This document shows, piece after piece, positions 59,977-64,000 of a stretch of DNA of 64,000 nucleotides. Within the stretch, counting starts at the first letter, position 1. Each line of letters opens with the position of its first letter. The stretch comes from JAOUFP01 sp963801505. Its GTDB lineage: Bacteria > Nitrospirota > Thermodesulfovibrionia > Thermodesulfovibrionales > UBA6898. Under the pieces are notes generated by a model that was not told the DNA's origin, ran no database searches, and worked only from the letters and a program-made list of their open reading frames with translations. Both the position numbers and the translations under genes were made by a program. Location of the stretch: contig CAWDEY010000005.1 of NCBI GenBank assembly GCA_963801505.1, forward strand, positions 62,001 through 126,000, given 5' to 3'.

Positions 59977-60027
59977 AGAGTAAAAAATTGGCAGCGCATG
60001 GCCTGAAAACAGCGAGGGGATAAAAAG

Positions 60028-60601
60028 ATGTTATTGATGATAGATAATTATGATTCTTTTACCTACAACCTGGTGCAGTATTTTGGGGAACTCGGGGAAG
60101 ACATAATGGTCTTTAGAAACGACAAAATTTCCATAAAGGATATTGAGGATATGAGACCTGACAGGATTGTCATATCCCCAGGCCCATGCACCCCTAAAGA
60201 AGCAGGCATATCCGTTGAGGTGATTAAACACTTTGCAGGCAAGCTCCCGATACTCGGGGTCTGTCTCGGCCATCAGTCAATAGGAGCTGCCTTCGGCGGC
60301 GAGATCATCCGTGCGCCCAGGCTCATGCACGGAAAGACTTCTCGGATTCACCATGACGGCAAAACAATATTCGAGGGCCTGCCGAACCCTTTTGAGGCAA
60401 CGAGATACCATTCCCTGCTCATCAGGAAGGAGAGCATGCCAGATTGTCTTGCAATCACCGCATGGACAGACAGCGGGGAAATTATGGGCGCCAGACACAA
60501 GGAATTTTGTCATTGAAGGGGTTCAGTTCCATCCTGAATCTATTTTGACTATTGCAGGAAAAGACCTTTTGCGCAATTTTCTGAAGCTAAGGCAGGCATA
60601 A
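60028..60601 (+). pseudogene. trpG: Anthranilate synthase component II (TrpG/PabA), one frameshift
   Basis: Glutamine amidotransferase subunit. MLLMIDNYDSFTYNLVQYFG, then ISPGPCTPKEAGIS and the catalytic-cysteine loop ILGVCLGHQSIGAAFGGEII, with the conserved YHSLLI and MGARHKE. The frame then fails in a run of four T (60505-60508). Removing one T continues into FVIEGVQFHPESILTIAGKD followed by LLRNFLKLRQA, carrying the catalytic His-Glu pair. An intact trpG would be expected beside an intact trpE, so this homopolymer insertion is likely a sequencing error. It would also serve folate synthesis if PabA-like. Confidence 0.88.
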
Positions 60602-60756
60602 GAAAATATTCCCTGTATTGCGAGGGGAAATGACTTGCCTGCAATCAGGTTATCAGAATCCTCAAAATTCAAGATAGTTTCAAACTGCAATTACCGAGGT
60701 TACAAACATAGTCTTTTTTTGTTATTTTAAATATACAACTGTATAAGGAGAATCAG

Positions 60757-61059
60757 ATGAAGAAACAGAATTGCTGGGAATTCAAGAAATGCGGGAGACA
60801 GCCGGGAGGCGAACATGTTAATGACATGGGATTATGTCCTGCTGCAGTGGAAGAAAGGCTCGAGGGAATACATGACGGCAGCCATGGCGGCCGGGCCTGC
60901 TGGGTTATTGCCGGAACACTCTGTAAGGGAGAAAAACAGGGTACATTTGCCCAGAAATTAACAAATTGTGTGACCTGTGATTTCTACAAACTGGTTAAGG
61001 ATGAGGAATTTCCTCGCTTTCAGCTCTCTGCTGTAATTCTTGCAAAACTTTCTAAATAA
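60757..61059 (+). CDS. Two-CW domain cysteine-rich protein
   Basis: A 100-residue cytoplasmic protein of the two-CW domain family. It shows NCWEFKKCGRQPGG near the start, then LCPAAVEERLEGIHDGSHGG, RACWVIAGTLCKGEKQGTFA and CVTCDFYKLVKDEE. The paired CW motifs and additional cysteines suggest metal or redox sensing. The domain is often found alone or attached to chemotaxis and diguanylate-cyclase proteins in anaerobes. A clean AGGAG ribosome-binding site is present. Confidence 0.85.
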   Translation: MKKQNCWEFKKCGRQPGGEHVNDMGLCPAAVEERLEGIHDGSHGGRACWVIAGTLCKGEKQGTFAQKLTNCVTCDFYKLVKDEEFPRFQLSAVILAKLSK

Positions 61060-61371
61060 ACCAGTGTCGCGTAAGGATTTCCCCTGACCGCTCAGAGGAA
61101 GTCATAACTATTAAGTATTACCTTGTCTCTTACAGTCTCTGGCCAGCAGAAATTGAAATTGACTAAGGTCAGATCAGGTTATACATAATCTGGCCCTGAA
61201 GGTTGATTGCCGGAGGTGCGGGGTTGCAGGGGTCCTGCTTATAAGATAAATCAGCTGGGCGACTCTATTCTTAACGTGTTGACCTCCAAGCTATAAGCAA
61301 ATTTCTTCTTTAATATCCCCTATTGTATGAGTGATGAATTTCCATTGTTCACCAGAGCTATCCTCAAATCT
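61060..61371. other. Intergenic region between two-CW gene and degenerate ORF
   Basis: Over 300 bases without a recognised gene. It includes a GCAGG-ggt-CCTGC palindrome near 61230-61243 and other GC-rich patches. No coding frame or tRNA could be supported. Confidence 0.35.
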
Positions 61372-61552
61372 TTAAAATTTCCGCATAGGACATTTTCCCT
61401 GCCCTTGATAGGACATTTTCCCGATTGTACTGCCATTCATATCGTGATATTCTTCATTGTAGATGACGGCGAATATGCCCGCAGACTATAAAGTCTCCTT
61501 TTGCATATTCGAGGGTGGCAACTGATTGGACCCTATGTGAGTCTTTGAACAT
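61372..61552 (-). pseudogene. Degenerate small ORF with tandem GGACATTTTCCC repeat
   Basis: From ATG 61552 the frame reads MFKDSHRVQSVATLEYAKGD followed by FIVC. Omitting one G continues GIFAVIYNEEYHDMNGSTIG then KMSYQGQGKCPMRKF and TAA. The frame extends a few codons above the ATG. Two copies of ataggacattttccc (61385 and 61408, plus strand) underlie the repeated GKMSYQGQGKCP. No family recognised. It may be the remains of a small protein gene or mobile-element end. Confidence 0.3.
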
Positions 61553-61689
61553 TTTCTGCCCAACGATATATTTTTGGTCAGAAGATTGGCATTAATAGTA
61601 ATGCCCGTTTAATGGGTCAGTCAGCAAAATACTGTATGGAAAGGAGAGATTTTGTTGTTGCATCAAAAACTTAAAAGGAGGTAGAACAA

Positions 61690-63384
61690 ATGTTTGAGAA
61701 AAATCTTGAAAAAAGCCTTGAAAAAGGCGCGTCCGGATTTGTTTTGTTAGGCCCGATATTTGGCTTGCTCTACATATTCCTGTTGCCTATCATAGGCATT
61801 GCGACTCTTCTGCTGGCACTCCCTGAGTATGCAAGCGCAAAAAAACCCCCTATCATTGAAAATGCAGAAATGTGTATGGGCTGTCACTCTATGAAAGGAG
61901 TCGATAAGGTATTCAGGAACAAGGAGAAGATTTCTGTTTTCGTCAACGCTGAAGACTTTAAGGACACTGTCCACGGCTTTCTGAGCTGTGACAGCTGTCA
62001 TACGAAAATCTCCCTTGAAACACATCCCGGAACTGCGAACTCATTTGAAAGCAAAAGCGCATTTGCGCTTGATGCCGCAAAATCATGCAAAATGTGCCAC
62101 TCAGACGAGCAGCTCAAGGCAAAACCGCATCATTCTGCCATGACAAACAGACCAAATGCTCCACCTTGTACTGAATGTCATGGAGCCCACACTGTAAAGA
62201 GGGCCTCTGTATGGAAACCCACCCTGGCAGGGAATCAGTACTGCCTCACATGTCACAGCAAGAATTTCAGCAAGACAGAACGAAACGGAGACAAACTTTC
62301 CCTCCATATTGATCCGTCACTATTAAGTTCATCAGTCCACAATAAACATGCCTGCAATGACTGCCATGCTGAATATTCAAGGACATCACATCCTGTGAAA
62401 TCCTTTGGCAGCAACAGGGAGCATTCAATTAAGGTTTCAGAGGCCTGCAGAAAATGCCATGCGGACAAGCAAAAAGCCGTAAGTGAGAGCATACACTTCA
62501 AGCTGATGAGTGAAGGGAATCAAAGCGCCCCTGTCTGCACTGACTGCCACGGCTTCCATACCGTAGGTCCAAAGGCCGCCTATGAAACCATAAGTGGTGT
62601 GCCGTGCAAAAACTGTCATGACAGGATATTCAGGATGTATGCAAAGAGCGTCCATGGCTTGGCCAAGGCTAACGGGGAACACAAGGCACCTATCTGTTCT
62701 TCGTGCCATTTTGCGCACGATGTATCAGTCGCGAACTTGACAGACAAGATCAAAAACGCATGTCTTGGATGCCATAAAGGGGTTGAAGCTGTTCATGAAA
62801 AATGGCTCCCTAACTCAGGGCTTCATCTGAGTGTTGTCGCCTGCGCTGCATGTCATTCTCCGAACTCAGGGAGAGGAATTTCCCTCAGACTTTACGACCA
62901 AAACACAGGAAAGCCTTTTACCGAAGAACAGATCATAAAGCTTCTGGGTACAAGATACCAGGGTCTTACTGAAAAGATGAACGCTCACGGAGAAGGCATT
63001 AATTCAGACGATCTCTGGAGTATCGTCAGTCAGCTCAATGAAAAAGGAGCAGGGGCGAAGGTGACGTTTCTGGGCAGAATGCAGGTAAGCGATGCCTCTG
63101 AGTCACATATGCTCATGCTAAAGAAAAATGCTGTAAGGGAATGCGAGAGCTGCCACACGTCTGACTCGAAGTTCTTCAGGACAGTTACTGTGGCTATTGT
63201 CAAGGCTGACGGGAGATTGAAAGAGTACAAGGTCCAGCCTGAGGTGCTCGGTTCAATGATGTCACTGGCATCTTTAAAGCAGTTCTACGTCCTTGGCAGC
63301 ACAAGGCTGAAGATCCTTGACTGGGTCGGCAGTACTGATGATCTTCGGAGGCATGTCAGTTCCGATACTCCATATTACCTTTAG
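61690..63384 (+). CDS. 13-heme membrane-anchored cytochrome c
   Basis: A 564-residue multiheme cytochrome c with thirteen CxxCH motifs: CMGCH, CDSCH, CKMCH, CTECH, CLTCH, CNDCH, CRKCH, CTDCH, CKNCH, CSSCH, CLGCH, CAACH and CESCH. A single N-terminal hydrophobic segment (GLLYIFLLPIIGIATLLLAL) would anchor it in the inner membrane or act as an uncleaved export signal. After the twelfth heme there is a heme-free stretch of about 90 residues, then the last heme and a 75-residue C-terminal domain. A GGAGG ribosome-binding site precedes ATG 61690. The cytochrome b gene follows after 63 bases, suggesting a membrane quinone-to-heme electron-transfer complex. Confidence 0.92.
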   Translation: MFEKNLEKSLEKGASGFVLLGPIFGLLYIFLLPIIGIATLLLALPEYASAKKPPIIENAEMCMGCHSMKGVDKVFRNKEKISVFVNAEDFKDTVHGFLSCDSCHTKISLETHPGTANSFESKSAFALDAAKSCKMCHSDEQLKAKPHHSAMTNRPNAPPCTECHGAHTVKRASVWKPTLAGNQYCLTCHSKNFSKTERNGDKLSLHIDPSLLSSSVHNKHACNDCHAEYSRTSHPVKSFGSNREHSIKVSEACRKCHADKQKAVSESIHFKLMSEGNQSAPVCTDCHGFHTVGPKAAYETISGVPCKNCHDRIFRMYAKSVHGLAKANGEHKAPICSSCHFAHDVSVANLTDKIKNACLGCHKGVEAVHEKWLPNSGLHLSVVACAACHSPNSGRGISLRLYDQNTGKPFTEEQIIKLLGTRYQGLTEKMNAHGEGINSDDLWSIVSQLNEKGAGAKVTFLGRMQVSDASESHMLMLKKNAVRECESCHTSDSKFFRTVTVAIVKADGRLKEYKVQPEVLGSMMSLASLKQFYVLGSTRLKILDWVGSTDDLRRHVSSDTPYYL

Positions 63385-63447
63385 GATACTTACTTCGCCC
63401 ATACGGGAGGCAAAGAGATTAAACGGAATGAGAAAGGGGGACAGAAG

Positions 63448-64000
63448 ATGAAAAAGATATATCTGCATCCACTGCCGGTAAGAATATGGCACTGGGTCAA
63501 TGCCATCAGTTTTCTGGTTTTGATTGTGACCGGGCTCCAGGTCCGGTATCGTGAGCTTCTCGGTTTGATGAAATTCAGGACAGCTGTTGACGTCCACAAC
63601 GTATTCGGTTTCATTCTTATCTTCAACTTCTTTCTCTGGCTGGTTTTTTATATCCTTACGGGAAAGATAAGGATATACTATACCGCCCCTGAACATCAAA
63701 AAGTTTATTTCAGGCTGTATTCATCAGGCCAGATACTACGGTTACGGACTGTTCATTGGAGAGCAAAACCCTCACCACAGCAGTCCGGACAATAAGTTCA
63801 ACCCGATGCAGCAACTGGCGTATCTTGCGATCATGATGCTCCTCATCCCATTGCAACTTGGTACGGGCCTGCTGCTTTGGGACGTAAAAGCCTTTGCAGG
63901 CTGGATCAATATGTTTGGCGGCATAAAGATCGTTGATACGATACATGTATTTCTTTTCCTCTTCTTCACATCGTTTCTGTTTGTACATGTATACCTGGCA
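63448..64000 (+). pseudogene. Di-heme cytochrome b561 (Ni/Fe-hydrogenase type), frameshifted and cut by window edge
   Basis: ATG 63448 starts a cytochrome b561-type protein: HPLPVRIWHWVNAISFLVLI followed by VTGLQVRYRELLG (helix 1 with heme-ligand histidine) and DVHNVFGFILIFNFFLWLVF (helix 2). The frame breaks between 63700 and 63735. In another frame the gene continues as QARYYGYGLFIGEQNPHHSS with LAYLAIMMLLIPLQLGTGLL (helix 3) and DTIHVFLFLFFTSFLFVHVY (helix 4) to the window edge. It pairs with the 13-heme cytochrome. The break (one missing or two extra bases) could be an error. Confidence 0.75.

Noticed and set aside
61180..61690. Sigma-54 promoter upstream of the 13-heme cytochrome
   Set aside because: TGGCATTAATAGTAATGC and similar words have wrong spacing between GG and GC (13 or more bases).

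Overview
The window looks like a chromosomal segment of a Gram-negative, probably anaerobic bacterium. The Gram-negative envelope is shown by BamD, a complete tolQRAB-pal-cpoB operon and a Slt-type lytic transglycosylase. The anaerobic lifestyle is inferred from a B12-dependent (class II) ribonucleotide reductase, several radical-SAM or Fe-S enzymes and a 13-heme cytochrome c next to a di-heme cytochrome b. The gene repertoire and style recall Nitrospirota (Thermodesulfovibrio-like) or Desulfobacterota. That placement is inference from gene content, not a phylogeny. No rRNA, CRISPR array or intact transposase was seen.

Layout. 1-5.5 kb: an Smr-domain gene running off the left edge, a toxin gene broken by a palindromic repeat, an intact HigB/HigA-like module, frameshifted comM, a decayed lipoprotein, an FmdB zinc ribbon and a frameshifted transaldolase. 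5.7-12 kb (minus): GlcF-like Fe-S protein, larE, RNase G and a large radical-SAM/DUF2344 protein. 12-21 kb (mainly plus): bamD, precorrin-2 dehydrogenase, tRNA-Ser, then tolQRAB-pal-cpoB joined by a 4-bp overlap to moaA-moaC. 21-32 kb (minus): DUF4388-DnaJ-TPR protein, AMMECR1 protein, polyprenyl synthase, mtnA, a decayed PRC/MgtE_N/CBS/Nramp fusion, a trans-sulfuration enzyme, recN and a DUF401 permease.

33-39 kb (plus): an ASCH-winged-helix protein, two parS sites, parA, parB, a THEP1 NTPase, a NamZ-like muramidase and a MurU-AmgK fusion enzyme. The last two make a coherent MurNAc-salvage route to UDP-MurNAc beside the segregation locus. 39.7-44.4 kb: a putative three-component sensing unit (substrate-binding protein, histidine kinase, sigma-54 activator), then a 42-bp perfect palindrome, a near-consensus sigma-54 promoter and a stand-alone receiver protein. 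Together they read as a self-contained regulatory circuit.

44-52.5 kb: a TPR protein, a DUF362-ferredoxin protein, a CpsB/NusG-like pair without an exopolysaccharide cluster, small zinc or cysteine-rich proteins, two paralogous unknown proteins and nrdJ. 52.8-58.4 kb: an ICMT-like methyltransferase, zapA, a ZapB-like coiled coil, slt, a large conserved unknown protein whose stop codon lies in the antisense of tRNA-Cys, and tRNA-Gly. 58.5-64 kb: trpE, frameshifted trpG, a two-CW protein and the cytochrome c / cytochrome b pair running off the right edge.

At least nine genes carry reading-frame breaks. Most are isolated single-base insertions in otherwise well-conserved genes (comM, tal, larE, TPR, DUF362, trpG), which suggests sequencing or assembly error. 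The Nramp domain and the small lipoprotein carry clusters of indels and look truly decayed.
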